Source: Pseudomonas argentinensis (GTDB taxonomy: Bacteria; Pseudomonadota; Gammaproteobacteria; Pseudomonadales; Pseudomonadaceae). Taken from it: 64,000 nt of DNA. Positions within the stretch are counted from its first letter, which is position 1; every line of letters begins with the position of its first letter. Made by a program: the position numbers and the translations under genes. Below are positions 34,760-44,847 of this stretch, in pieces. Where the stretch lies: assembly GCF_001839655.2 (NCBI RefSeq), contig NZ_CP056087.1, forward strand, positions 682,001-746,000. Reading direction: 5' to 3'. The notes beneath the pieces were generated by a model that saw only the letters and a list, made by a program, of their open reading frames with translations, did not search any database and was not told the origin of the DNA.

Positions 34760-34781
34760 TGGGCCGCCGTGCAGCGGCCCA
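34760..34781 (+). terminator. Intra-operon hairpin between mtlE and mtlF
   Basis: TGGGCCGC (34760-34767) pairs perfectly with GCGGCCCA (34774-34781) around CGTGCA. With no U-run after it, it is more likely an mRNA-stabilising or attenuating structure than a full terminator. Confidence 0.6.
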
Positions 34782-34854
34782 TCGCGGGTGATCAGACAAC
34801 GCCTGGGTCACTCGGCCCGATCCGTCATACACAACCGCTCATTGCGGAGCCCCC

Positions 34855-35787
34855 ATGGATAACACAACCCTCGACTCCCGCTCGCCAGCGGCAGGCGAAG
34901 CCGTCGCCACGCGGCGCAAGCGTCTGGCGCCCGGCTGGTTCCTGGTCAGCCCCTCGGTGGTTCTGCTGCTGATCTGGATGATCGTGCCCCTGGGCATGAC
35001 CATCTACTTCTCGCTGATCCGCTACAACCTGCTGTACCCCGGCGAGAACGACTTCGTCGGCCTGGAAAACTTCGAATATTTCGTCACCGATGCCGCCTTC
35101 CTGTCCGGTGCCGGCAACACCCTGCTGCTGGTCGGCAGCGTACTGTTGATCAGCGTGGTGTTCGGCGTGCTGATCTCCGCGCTGCTGGAGGCCAGCGAGT
35201 TCTTTGGTCGCGGCATCGTGCGGGTGCTGCTGATCTCGCCGTTCTTCATCATGCCCACGGTCAGCGCGCTGCTGTGGAAGAATCTGATCTTCCATCCGGT
35301 CTCGGGGATTCTCGCCGCCGTATGGCAGTTCTTCGGCGCCCAGCCGGTGGACTGGCTGGCGCACCACCCGCTGTTCTCGATCATCCTTATCGTGTCGTGG
35401 CAGTGGCTGCCGTTCGCCATCCTGATCCTGATGACCGCCATGCAGTCGCTGGATCAGGAGCAGAAGGAGGCCGCGCGCCTCGACGGTGCCGGCCCGCTGG
35501 CGATCTTCTGGCACCTGACCCTGCCGCACCTGGCACGGCCGATCGCCGTGGTGGTGATGATCGAAACCATCTTCCTGCTCTCGGTATTCGCCGAGATCTA
35601 CACCACCACCAGCGGCGGCCCGGGTTACGAGTCGACCAACCTGGCCTACCTGATCTACACCCAGGCGCTGCTGCAGTTCGACGTGGGCATGGCCTCCGCC
35701 GGCGGGCTGATCGCCGTGGTCATCGCCAATATCGCCGCCATCGTGCTGATCCGCATGATCGGCAAGAACCTGACCGACCGGCAGTAG
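34855..35787 (+). CDS. mtlF: Polyol ABC transporter permease
   Basis: 310 aa, six predicted transmembrane helices. The inner-membrane permease loop for the ATPase is QKEEAARLDGAGPLAIFWHL-like (EQKEAARLDGAGPLAIFWHL), the EAA motif of sugar permeases. The N-terminus (DSRSPAAGEAVATRRKRLAP) is cytoplasmic, followed by GWFLVSPSVVLLLIWMIVPL. It pairs with MtlG as the MalF-like subunit. It starts 108 bases after mtlE, beyond the intra-operon hairpin, and ends 9 bases before mtlG. Confidence 0.92.
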   Translation: MDNTTLDSRSPAAGEAVATRRKRLAPGWFLVSPSVVLLLIWMIVPLGMTIYFSLIRYNLLYPGENDFVGLENFEYFVTDAAFLSGAGNTLLLVGSVLLISVVFGVLISALLEASEFFGRGIVRVLLISPFFIMPTVSALLWKNLIFHPVSGILAAVWQFFGAQPVDWLAHHPLFSIILIVSWQWLPFAILILMTAMQSLDQEQKEAARLDGAGPLAIFWHLTLPHLARPIAVVVMIETIFLLSVFAEIYTTTSGGPGYESTNLAYLIYTQALLQFDVGMASAGGLIAVVIANIAAIVLIRMIGKNLTDRQ

Positions 35788-35796
35788 GAGCAGAGC

Positions 35797-36630
35797 ATGC
35801 TGACGCTAAAACAATCCCGTCGCCTGCAGAGCGTGCTGGTCGGCACGCTGGCCTGGGCCGTGGCCGCGCTGATCTTCTTCCCGATCTTCTGGATGGTGCT
35901 GACCAGCCTGAAGACCGAGCTGGATGCCTTCGCCACGCCACCGCAGTTCATCTTCACCCCGACCCTGGAGAACTACCTGCACATCAACGAGCGCAGCGAT
36001 TACTTCGCCTATGCCTGGAACTCGGTGCTGATCTCCTTCTCGGCGACCCTGCTGTGCATGCTCATCGCGGTGCCGGCGGCCTACTCGATGGCGTTCTTCG
36101 AGACCAAGCGCACCAAGGGCACGCTGCTGTGGATGCTGTCCACCAAGATGCTGCCGCCGGTGGGCGTGCTGGTGCCGATTTATCTCTTGGCCAAGCAGTT
36201 CGGCCTGCTCGATTCGCGCATTGCGCTGATCGTCATCTACACCCTGATCAACCTGCCGATCGTGGTGTGGATGGTGTACACCTACTTCAAGGACATCCCC
36301 GGCGAGATCCTCGAAGCAGCGCGCCTCGATGGCGCCACCACCTGGCAGGAAATCGTTCGCGTGCTGCTGCCCATCGCCCGCGGTGGCCTGGCCTCGACCA
36401 TGCTGCTGTCGCTGATCCTGTGCTGGAACGAGGCGTTCTGGTCGCTCAACCTGACCAGCTCCGCCGCCGCGCCGCTGACCGCGCTGGTGGCCTCCTACTC
36501 CAGTCCCGAAGGCCTGTTCTGGGCCAAGCTTTCCGCCGTTTCGACCCTCGCCTGCGCGCCCATCCTGATCTTCGGCTGGATCAGCCAGAAGCAGCTGGTG
36601 CGTGGTCTGTCGTTCGGCGCTGTGAAATAA
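35797..36630 (+). CDS. mtlG: Polyol ABC transporter permease
   Basis: 277 aa, six helices, MalG-like. The EAA loop reads PGEILEAARLDGATTWQEIV. The start (MLTLKQSRRLQSVLVGTLAW) runs into helix 1, and the YMFKDIP-type segment appears as VYTYFKDIPGEI. It forms the channel together with MtlF. GGAG precedes the start; 18 bases separate it from mtlK. Confidence 0.92.
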   Translation: MLTLKQSRRLQSVLVGTLAWAVAALIFFPIFWMVLTSLKTELDAFATPPQFIFTPTLENYLHINERSDYFAYAWNSVLISFSATLLCMLIAVPAAYSMAFFETKRTKGTLLWMLSTKMLPPVGVLVPIYLLAKQFGLLDSRIALIVIYTLINLPIVVWMVYTYFKDIPGEILEAARLDGATTWQEIVRVLLPIARGGLASTMLLSLILCWNEAFWSLNLTSSAAAPLTALVASYSSPEGLFWAKLSAVSTLACAPILIFGWISQKQLVRGLSFGAVK

Positions 36631-36648
36631 CAAGAAGGATCAAGAGCC

Positions 36649-37755
<1,107 letters not shown>

Positions 37756-37772
37756 CGCGCAGGAATCGCCCC

Positions 37773-39248
37773 ATGAAACTGAATCGCAAGAATCTCGCTG
37801 CACTGGCCCCGGAAGTCGAAGTACCGGTTTATGACCCCTCGACCGTGCGTCAGGGCGTCGCCCATATCGGCGTCGGCGGCTTCCACCGCGCCCACCAGGC
37901 GATCTACACCGAAGCGCTGCTCAACCGCGGTGAAGCCCGCGAGTGGGGCATCTGCGGCGTCGGCCTGCGCCGCGAAGACCGCGCCATGCAGCAGGCGCTG
38001 GCCGAGCAGGATCACCTCTACACCATGTTCGTGCTGGGCGACGAGCCGGGCCTGGAAGTGCGGGTGGTCGGCGCCATCAACGGCATGCTGCTGGCCGAGG
38101 ATTCACCGGCTGCGCTGATCGACAAGCTGGCCGACCCGGCGGTCCGCATCGTTTCGCTGACCATTACCGAAGGTGGTTACTGCATCGACGACAGCACCGG
38201 CGAGTTCATGGCCCACCTGCCGGACATCCAGCACGACCTGGCGCACCCGCAAGCGCCGCGCAGCGCGTTCGGCTTCCTCTGTGCGGCCCTGGCCAAGCGC
38301 CGCGCCGCCGGCACCCCGGCGTTCACCCTGATGTCCTGCGATAACCTGCCACACAACGGCGCGGTGACCCGCAAGGCGCTGCTGGCCTTCGCCCACCTGG
38401 CCGACCACGAGCTGGCGACCTGGATCGACGGCCACGTGAGCTTCCCCAATGCCATGGTCGACCGCATCACGCCGATGACCAGCGATGCCCACCGCGCCCA
38501 GCTGGCCGAGCGCCATGGCATCGAAGATGCCTGGCCGGTGGTCTGCGAGCCCTTCCTGCAGTGGGTGCTGGAAGACAAGTTCGTCAACGGCCGGCCTGCC
38601 TGGGAAAAGGTCGGCGTGCAGTTCACCGACGACGTCACCCCCTACGAGGAGATGAAGATCAAGCTGCTCAACGGCAGCCACCTGGCGCTGACCTATCTGG
38701 GTTTTCTCAAGGGCTACCGCTACGTTCACGAGGCCATGAACGACCCGTTGTTCCGCCGCTACGTGCGCACCTTCATGGACCTGGACGTGACCCCGCAGCT
38801 GGCGCCGGTGCCGGGCATCGACCTGGACCTTTACAAGGACACCCTGATCGAACGCTTCTCCAACCAGGCCATCGCCGACCAGCTCGAGCGCGTCTGCTCG
38901 GACGGCTCGTCGAAGTTTCCCAAGTTCATCGTGCCGACCCTCAACCGCCTGATCGAGGACGGTCGCCCGCTGGAGCGCGCGGCCTTGGTGGTCGCAGCCT
39001 GGGCGCTGTACCTCAAGGGCGTCGACGAAACCGGCACCACGTACCGCATACCCGACCCGCGCGCCGCGTTCTGCCAGGCGCTGGTGGCCGATGACGACAA
39101 GGTGCGCGAGCGGGTGCTGGGCGTCGAGGTGATCTTCGGCACCGCCATCCCGCAGTCGGCGGCCTTCGTCACTGCCTTCGAGCTGTGCTACGACAGCCTG
39201 CGCAAGCTGGGCGTGACGCGCACCCTGCAGACCCTGCTGGGTGACTGA
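37773..39248 (+). CDS. mtlD: Mannitol 2-dehydrogenase (polyol-specific long-chain dehydrogenase)
   Basis: 491 aa. N-terminal NAD-binding region GVGGFHRAHQAIYTEALL (~33-50). The catalytic set of this family is at exactly the P. fluorescens numbering: Lys295, Asn300 and His303 in MKIKLLNGSHLALTYLGF. The enzyme oxidises D-mannitol to D-fructose, D-sorbitol to fructose and D-arabitol to D-xylulose with NAD+. It is followed after 3 bases by the kinase mtlY, which uses the xylulose product, and then by fructokinase mtlZ. Confidence 0.95.
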   Translation: MKLNRKNLAALAPEVEVPVYDPSTVRQGVAHIGVGGFHRAHQAIYTEALLNRGEAREWGICGVGLRREDRAMQQALAEQDHLYTMFVLGDEPGLEVRVVGAINGMLLAEDSPAALIDKLADPAVRIVSLTITEGGYCIDDSTGEFMAHLPDIQHDLAHPQAPRSAFGFLCAALAKRRAAGTPAFTLMSCDNLPHNGAVTRKALLAFAHLADHELATWIDGHVSFPNAMVDRITPMTSDAHRAQLAERHGIEDAWPVVCEPFLQWVLEDKFVNGRPAWEKVGVQFTDDVTPYEEMKIKLLNGSHLALTYLGFLKGYRYVHEAMNDPLFRRYVRTFMDLDVTPQLAPVPGIDLDLYKDTLIERFSNQAIADQLERVCSDGSSKFPKFIVPTLNRLIEDGRPLERAALVVAAWALYLKGVDETGTTYRIPDPRAAFCQALVADDDKVRERVLGVEVIFGTAIPQSAAFVTAFELCYDSLRKLGVTRTLQTLLGD

Positions 39249-39251
39249 GCC

Positions 39252-40736
39252 ATGTACCTCGGCATCGATTGCGGCACCCAGGGCACCAAGGCGCTGATTC
39301 TGGACATCCACAGCGGCAAGGTGCTCGGTGAGGGTAGCGCGGCGCACCGGTTGATCAGCGGCCCCAACGGCCGTCGCGAGCAGGATCCGGCCGACTGGCT
39401 GCTGGCCTTCGAGCAGGCCACCGCCCAGGCCCTGCAGCAGGCCGGGGTGGCGGGCAGCGAGATACTCGGTATCGGCGTGTCCGGCCAGCAGCACGGCCTG
39501 GTGCTGCTCGATGCCAGGGGCGGGGTGCTGCGCCCGGCCAAGCTGTGGTGCGACACCGAGTCGACCGCGGAGAACGCCCACCTGCTGGATTTTCTCGGTG
39601 GCGACAGCGGCTCCCTGGAGCGCCTGGGCGTGGCCATCGCGCCGGGCTACACGGTGTCGAAACTGCTGTGGACCCGTGACCATCATCCCGAGGTGTTCGC
39701 CCGTATTGCCCATATCCTGCTGCCCCATGACTACCTCAACTACTGGCTGACCGGGCGCGCCTGCGCCGAGTACGGCGATGCCTCCGGCACCGGCTATTTC
39801 AACGTGCGCACGCGCGCCTGGGACACCGAACTGCTGGAACTGATCGACCCGCAGGGCGCCCTGGTGCGGGCCCTGCCGGAGCTGATCGAGTCCGACCGTT
39901 GCGTCGGTTCGATTCGCCCGGAAATCGCCGAGCGCCTGGGCCTGAACCCCTGGGCGTTGGTTGCCAGCGGCGGTGGCGACAACATGATGGGCGCCATCGG
40001 CACCGGCAACATCGCCCCAGGCGCCATCACCATGAGCCTCGGCACCTCGGGCACGGTGTACGCCCATGCCGAACAGCCGCTGGTCAGCCCGCACCCGCAG
40101 GTGGCGACCTTCTGCTCGTCATCCGGCGGCTGGCTGCCGCTGATCTGCACCATGAACCTGACCAACGCCAGCGGCGCGATCCGCGACCTGCTGGGCCTGG
40201 ATGTCGAGACCTTCGGTGCCCTGGTCGGCGAGGCGCCCATCGGCGCCGGGGGCGTGCTGATGCTGCCGTTCCTCAACGGCGAGCGGGTGCCGGCGCTGCC
40301 CCTGGCCACCGCCAGCCTGCATGGCCTGACGGCGGACAACCTGACCCGCGCCAACCTCTGCCGCGCGGTGGTGGAAGGCACCACCTTCGGCCTGCGCTAC
40401 GGCCTCGACCTGCTGCGCGACAGCGGCATCCGCAGCGACAGCATCCGCCTGATCGGTGGCGGCGCGAAAAGCGCGACCTGGCGACAGATCGTCGCCGACA
40501 TCATGGGCGCGCCGGTGACCTGCCCGCAGCACACCGAGGCGGCGGCGCTCGGCGCGGCGATTCAGGCGGCCTGGTGCGTGAGCCGACAGCACGGCGAGGC
40601 GTCGAGCCTGCAAAGCCTCTGCGAGCGCTGCGTGAGTCTCGATGGCAGTCGCAGCGCCGAGCCCGACGAGCTGCGCATCCGCGCCTACGAAGGCGTTTAC
40701 CAGCGCTACCGCGAGCAGGTGCGCGCGCTGCAATAA
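39252..40736 (+). CDS. mtlY: Xylulokinase (FGGY family)
   Basis: 494 aa. FGGY kinase signatures: MYLGIDCGTQGTKALILDIH at the N-terminus, GVSGQQHGLVLLDARG, YTVSKLLWTRDHHPEVFARI and, in the second domain, GTSGTVYAHAEQPL and LIGGGAKSATWRQIVADIMG. It phosphorylates D-xylulose (from arabitol by MtlD) to xylulose-5-phosphate for the pentose phosphate pathway. xylB-like; named mtlY by position in the P. fluorescens operon order. Start ATG lies 3 bases after the mtlD stop. Confidence 0.92.
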   Translation: MYLGIDCGTQGTKALILDIHSGKVLGEGSAAHRLISGPNGRREQDPADWLLAFEQATAQALQQAGVAGSEILGIGVSGQQHGLVLLDARGGVLRPAKLWCDTESTAENAHLLDFLGGDSGSLERLGVAIAPGYTVSKLLWTRDHHPEVFARIAHILLPHDYLNYWLTGRACAEYGDASGTGYFNVRTRAWDTELLELIDPQGALVRALPELIESDRCVGSIRPEIAERLGLNPWALVASGGGDNMMGAIGTGNIAPGAITMSLGTSGTVYAHAEQPLVSPHPQVATFCSSSGGWLPLICTMNLTNASGAIRDLLGLDVETFGALVGEAPIGAGGVLMLPFLNGERVPALPLATASLHGLTADNLTRANLCRAVVEGTTFGLRYGLDLLRDSGIRSDSIRLIGGGAKSATWRQIVADIMGAPVTCPQHTEAAALGAAIQAAWCVSRQHGEASSLQSLCERCVSLDGSRSAEPDELRIRAYEGVYQRYREQVRALQ

Positions 40737-40806
40737 TCCACGCCGGTGGCGCTGCCGCCGGCCCTTTCCCTGGGCGAATACGCCTGTTCCGTGACGCGGA
40801 GATCCC

Positions 40807-41742
40807 ATGTACCTGGTATGCGGCGAAGCCCTGTTCGATTTCTTCTGCAACCCCGGCGAGCGCAGCAGCGAGCTGAATTTCAAGGCCCTGGCCGGCGGCT
40901 CGCCGTTCAACGTGGCGGTCGGCCTGCGCCGCCTCGGCGTCGACTCGGCGCTGCTGGGCGGTATCTCCAGCGACTACCTTGGCCAGCGTTTGCGCCAGGT
41001 GCTGGCAGAGGAGGGCGTCAGCGATCGCTACCTGGTTGCCAGCGACGCGCCGACCACCATGGCCATGGTCGCCCTGGATGCCCAGGGCTCGCCGCAGTAC
41101 ATGTTCCGCGGCGAAGGCTGCGCCGATCGCCAGCTGCTGGCCGGGCACCTGCCGGCGCTCGACGAGACGGTCAGCGGCCTGCACGTCGGTTCCTATTCGC
41201 TGGTGGTGGCGCCGGTTGGCGACACCCTGCTGGCGCTGGTCGAGCGCGAGAGCGAGCGGCGGCTGATCAGCCTGGACCCCAACGTGCGCCTCAATCCGGC
41301 ACCCGATATCGAGCGCTGGCGGCAGCGAATTGAATCTTTTGCCGCCCACGCGCATCTGATCAAGGTCAGCGAGGAGGACCTGGAGTTGCTGTATCCCGGT
41401 GTCCCCCCGTCGACGAGCATCGAGCGCTGGCTGGCCGGGCGCTGCCAGGTGGTGTTCCTGACCCGCGGCAGCGCCGGCGCAAGCGTGTTCAGCCGGCAGC
41501 ATGGGCACTGGTCGGTGCCGGCCCGCCAGGTGGTCACCCGTGACACCGTGGGCGCCGGCGATACCTTCCAGGCGGCGATCATCGCCTACCTGGTGCAGCA
41601 CGGGCTGGACAGCCCGGCTGGCCTGGCGGCATTGTCGCGTGAGGCGCTCGTTGCGATGCTCGATTTCGCCGTGCAGGCGGCGGCGCTGACCTGTTCACGG
41701 GTTGGCCCGCAGTTGCCGTATCGCCATGAGTTGGAGTGTTGA
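40807..41742 (+). CDS. mtlZ: Fructokinase (PfkB/ribokinase family)
   Basis: 311 aa. PfkB family motifs: LAGGSPFNVAVGLRRLGVDS (~33-52, substrate side) and the ATP/anion-hole DTVGAGDTFQAAIIAYLV (~242-259) with the catalytic Asp. It converts fructose from mannitol oxidation to fructose-6-phosphate. It is last in mtlEFGKDYZ, 70 bases after mtlY. pgi, which handles the product, lies 125 bases downstream. Confidence 0.92.
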   Translation: MYLVCGEALFDFFCNPGERSSELNFKALAGGSPFNVAVGLRRLGVDSALLGGISSDYLGQRLRQVLAEEGVSDRYLVASDAPTTMAMVALDAQGSPQYMFRGEGCADRQLLAGHLPALDETVSGLHVGSYSLVVAPVGDTLLALVERESERRLISLDPNVRLNPAPDIERWRQRIESFAAHAHLIKVSEEDLELLYPGVPPSTSIERWLAGRCQVVFLTRGSAGASVFSRQHGHWSVPARQVVTRDTVGAGDTFQAAIIAYLVQHGLDSPAGLAALSREALVAMLDFAVQAAALTCSRVGPQLPYRHELEC

Positions 41743-41867
41743 CAGGCCGTTGAGGGACATGAGGCGCAGTAGGCAATTTTCAATGCAGTATTGCCAACGC
41801 CTGGCGCTCGACGGCATGTATTTGAATTCGCGAGGTCAGCCTGGCTGGCCCGAACCAAGGAGTCTTC

Positions 41868-43532
41868 ATGCCGTATCTTTCTTCATCGCTGGATGTCACC
41901 CAACTGCCGAGCTGGCAGGCCCTGGTCGCCCACCGCGAGCGCCTCGCCAGCTTCAGCATGCGCCAGGCCTTCGCCGCTGATCCCAAGCGTTTCGAGACCT
42001 TCAGCCTGAGCGGCTGCGGGCTGTTCCTGGATTACTCGAAGAACCTGATCAACACCGAGACCCGCGAGCTGCTGGTCAACCTGGCCCGCGAAGTCGGCCT
42101 GGAGAAGGCCATCCGCGCGCTGTTCGACGGTGAACTGCTGAACAACACCGAGAAACGCCCGGCCCTGCACACCGCCCTGCGCCGCCCGCTGGGCGACAAG
42201 GTGGAAGTCGATGGCGTGGACGTCATCCCCGAGGTGCAGCGCGTGCTGCAGCAGATGACCGAGCTGGTCGGGCGCATCCACAACGGCCTGTGGCGTGGCT
42301 ATACCGAGAAGCCGATCACCGACGTGGTGAACATCGGCATCGGCGGCTCCTTCCTCGGCCCGCAACTGGTCTCCGAGGCGCTGCTGCCGTTCGCCCAGCG
42401 CGGTGTGCGCTGCCATTACCTGGCCAATATCGATGGCAGCGAGTTCCACGAACTGGCCGCCAAGCTGCGCGCCGAGACCACTCTGTTCATCGTCTCGTCG
42501 AAATCCTTCGGCACCCTGGAAACTCTCAAGAACGCCCAGGCCGCACGGGGCTGGTACCTGGCCCAGGGCGGTTCGGAGTCCGAGCTGTATCGCCACTTCA
42601 TCGCCGTGTCGAGCAACCGCGAGGCAGCCGTGAGCTTTGGCATCCGCGAGGAAAACATCTTCCCGATGTGGGATTGGGTCGGCGGCCGTTATTCGCTGTG
42701 GTCGGCCATCGGCTTGCCGATCGCCCTGTCGATCGGCATGTCCAACTTCAAGGAGCTGCTGTCCGGTGCCTACCGCATGGACGAGCACTTCAAGACCGCG
42801 CCGTTCGAGGAGAACATGCCGGTGCTGCTGGCCCTGCTGGGCGTGTGGTACGGCAACTTCTGGAACGCCCAGAGCCACGCCATCCTGCCCTACGACCACT
42901 ACCTGCGTAACATCACCAAGCACCTGCAGCAGCTGGACATGGAGTCCAACGGCAAGAGCGTGCGCGGCGACGGCCAGCCGGTCAGCGTGGCTACCGGCCC
43001 GGTGATCTGGGGCGGTGTGGGCTGCAACGGCCAGCACGCCTATCACCAGTTGCTGCACCAGGGCACCCAGCTGATTCCGGCGGACTTCATCGTGCCGGTG
43101 AGCAGCTACAACCCGGTGGCCGACCACCATCAGTGGCTGTACGCCAATTGCCTGTCCCAGAGCCAGGCACTGATGCTCGGCAAGTCCCGCGAAGAGGCGG
43201 AAGCCGAACTGCGTGCCAAGGGCATGGGCGAGGACGACGTGCAGCGCCTGGCGCCGCACAAGGTGATCCCCGGCAACCGGCCGAGCAACACCCTGGTGAT
43301 GGAGCGCGTCAGCCCCCGTCGCCTGGGTGCGCTGATCGCCATGTACGAGCACAAGGTGTTCGTGCAAAGCGTCATCTGGGGCAACAACGCCTTCGACCAG
43401 TGGGGCGTGGAACTCGGCAAGGAGCTGGGCAAGGGCGTGTACTCGCGCATGGTCGGCAGTGATGAGCCAGCGGCCGAGGATGGCTCCACCCAGGGCCTGA
43501 TCGACTTCTTCCGCGGTCGCCATCGCGGCTGA
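41868..43532 (+). CDS. pgi: Glucose-6-phosphate isomerase
   Basis: 554 aa, full length. PGI signature stretches are present: [59 protein letters not shown], and near the end [20 protein letters not shown] and [20 protein letters not shown]. It interconverts fructose-6-P and glucose-6-P. Pseudomonads lacking 6-phosphofructokinase need it to send fructose-6-P from the mannitol route into Entner-Doudoroff metabolism. It starts 125 bases after mtlZ, so possible read-through would supply it during growth on mannitol; AAGGAG precedes the ATG. The usual pgi neighbours (panBCD) are absent. Confidence 0.96.
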   Translation: MPYLSSSLDVTQLPSWQALVAHRERLASFSMRQAFAADPKRFETFSLSGCGLFLDYSKNLINTETRELLVNLAREVGLEKAIRALFDGELLNNTEKRPALHTALRRPLGDKVEVDGVDVIPEVQRVLQQMTELVGRIHNGLWRGYTEKPITDVVNIGIGGSFLGPQLVSEALLPFAQRGVRCHYLANIDGSEFHELAAKLRAETTLFIVSSKSFGTLETLKNAQAARGWYLAQGGSESELYRHFIAVSSNREAAVSFGIREENIFPMWDWVGGRYSLWSAIGLPIALSIGMSNFKELLSGAYRMDEHFKTAPFEENMPVLLALLGVWYGNFWNAQSHAILPYDHYLRNITKHLQQLDMESNGKSVRGDGQPVSVATGPVIWGGVGCNGQHAYHQLLHQGTQLIPADFIVPVSSYNPVADHHQWLYANCLSQSQALMLGKSREEAEAELRAKGMGEDDVQRLAPHKVIPGNRPSNTLVMERVSPRRLGALIAMYEHKVFVQSVIWGNNAFDQWGVELGKELGKGVYSRMVGSDEPAAEDGSTQGLIDFFRGRHRG

Positions 43533-43917
43533 TCGCGGCAACGCGGCTCGCGTTGAAACGGCAACAGACCCTAGATAGCTCGCACCGGCGTGTGCGGGCT
43601 ATCGTTCCTCCCTTCGGTACCTATCATCTCGTGTCTGACTCCTGATGGACGGCACGGCGCTGTAACACGTGAGACATCTGCGCGTTTTTAGATGGGGCGT
43701 CATCGAGCCCAATCTAGAGCAGTTGCTTGCTGCATGGCCGAAGCTGGCTGGCGTGGCATGCGGTTACAAATGCGCTTCCGACAGCAACCGCATCTCTTGC
43801 GATTAAGGTTGGTTTAAGCCTTTATGGTTAAGTTCGTCTTCGATGTGACTGAATGGTCACGAAGCAAACTGCCACTAGATGGCAAGTCAATATCACGACC
43901 GAAAACCAGGAGGCACC
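43533..43917. other. Intergenic region between pgi and the second carbonic anhydrase
   Basis: 385 bases. A 19-base fragment (43555-43573, starts GAAACGGCAACAG) is identical to the end of the 190-bp element at 60894-61083. A hairpin (43576-43601, TAGCTCGCAC with GTGCGGGCTA, one mismatch) may end pgi transcription. The rest is AT-richer and probably holds the carbonic anhydrase promoter. No gene seen. Confidence 0.6.
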
Positions 43918-44649
43918 ATGAGCGAGCGCATTCGTTCCATCCGATCCGCCACACCCACCGCAGCCGGCAAGCAGAGCGCAGACGAGGCCCTGCAAACCCT
44001 GCTTGATGGCTTCCAGCGTTTTCGCAACGATGTCTTCCCCGAGCAGCGCGAGCTGTTCAGCAAGCTGGCCCGCCAGCAGAGCCCCCAGGCCATGTTCATC
44101 ACCTGCGCGGATTCGCGCATCGTCCCCGAGCTGATCACCCAGAGCGACCCCGGCTCGCTGTTCGTGACCCGTAACGTCGGCAACGTGGTGCCGCCCTATG
44201 GCCAGATGAACGGCGGCGTTTCCACCGCCATCGAATACGCGGTGATGGGCCTGGGCGTGCAACACATCATCATCTGCGGCCATTCCGACTGCGGCGCCAT
44301 GAAGGCGGTGCTCAACCCGCAGAGCATCGAACGCATGCCGACGGTCAAGGCCTGGCTGCGCCACGCCGAGGTCGCCAAGACCGTTACCCAGCAGAGCTGC
44401 GGCTGCGCCGAGCACCAGGAACTCGGCGTGTTGACCGAAGAGAACGTGGTCGCCCAGCTCGATCACCTACGCACCCATCCCTCCGTCGCCGCACGCCTGG
44501 CCAGCGGCCAACTGTTCATTCATGGCTGGGTCTACGACATCGAGAACTGCACCATCAAGGCGTACGACGCCGAGCGTGGCGAGTTCCTGCCCCTCGATGG
44601 CGAAACCACCCCCAGTGCCAGCCCACGAGCCCGTTACCTGGCCTCGTAA
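43918..44649 (+). CDS. Beta-class carbonic anhydrase (psCA1-like)
   Basis: 243 aa. Zinc ligands Cys63 (FITCADSRIVPEL), His122 and Cys125 (IIICGHSDCGAMKAVL), with Asp65-Arg67. It is a paralogue of the 31193-31915 enzyme, differing mainly in the first 25 and last 20 residues. A SulP transporter follows after 198 bases, the pair known in P. aeruginosa as PA0102-PA0103. Together they would import bicarbonate and equilibrate it with CO2. ATG 43918 has AGGAGG upstream; a longer frame from 43879 is rejected. A hairpin lies between this gene and sulP. Confidence 0.95.
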   Translation: MSERIRSIRSATPTAAGKQSADEALQTLLDGFQRFRNDVFPEQRELFSKLARQQSPQAMFITCADSRIVPELITQSDPGSLFVTRNVGNVVPPYGQMNGGVSTAIEYAVMGLGVQHIIICGHSDCGAMKAVLNPQSIERMPTVKAWLRHAEVAKTVTQQSCGCAEHQELGVLTEENVVAQLDHLRTHPSVAARLASGQLFIHGWVYDIENCTIKAYDAERGEFLPLDGETTPSASPRARYLAS

Positions 44650-44726
44650 ACACTTATGACAGGACGTCACCCGGTGGCCATGAATCGACCCGCGGATTAA
44701 CCGCCCACAATCGACAGCCGTTTTCG

Positions 44727-44756
44727 GGCTTGTTGCCTGGCCCCTGGCAACAAGCC
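44727..44756. terminator. Strong hairpin between carbonic anhydrase and SulP genes
   Basis: GGCTTGTTGCC (44727-44737) and GGCAACAAGCC (44746-44756) are perfect reverse complements with an 8-base loop, followed by TCTTGGGTTCT. It could be a terminator or attenuator reducing read-through into sulP. Confidence 0.65.
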
Positions 44757-44847
44757 TCTTGGGTTCTGACTGCCTTACACCTGCTGACGGAGAGCTGCGG
44801 CTTTCCATCATGACCTTACGTGCGCCGGATCTGCAGGAGACCGCACC

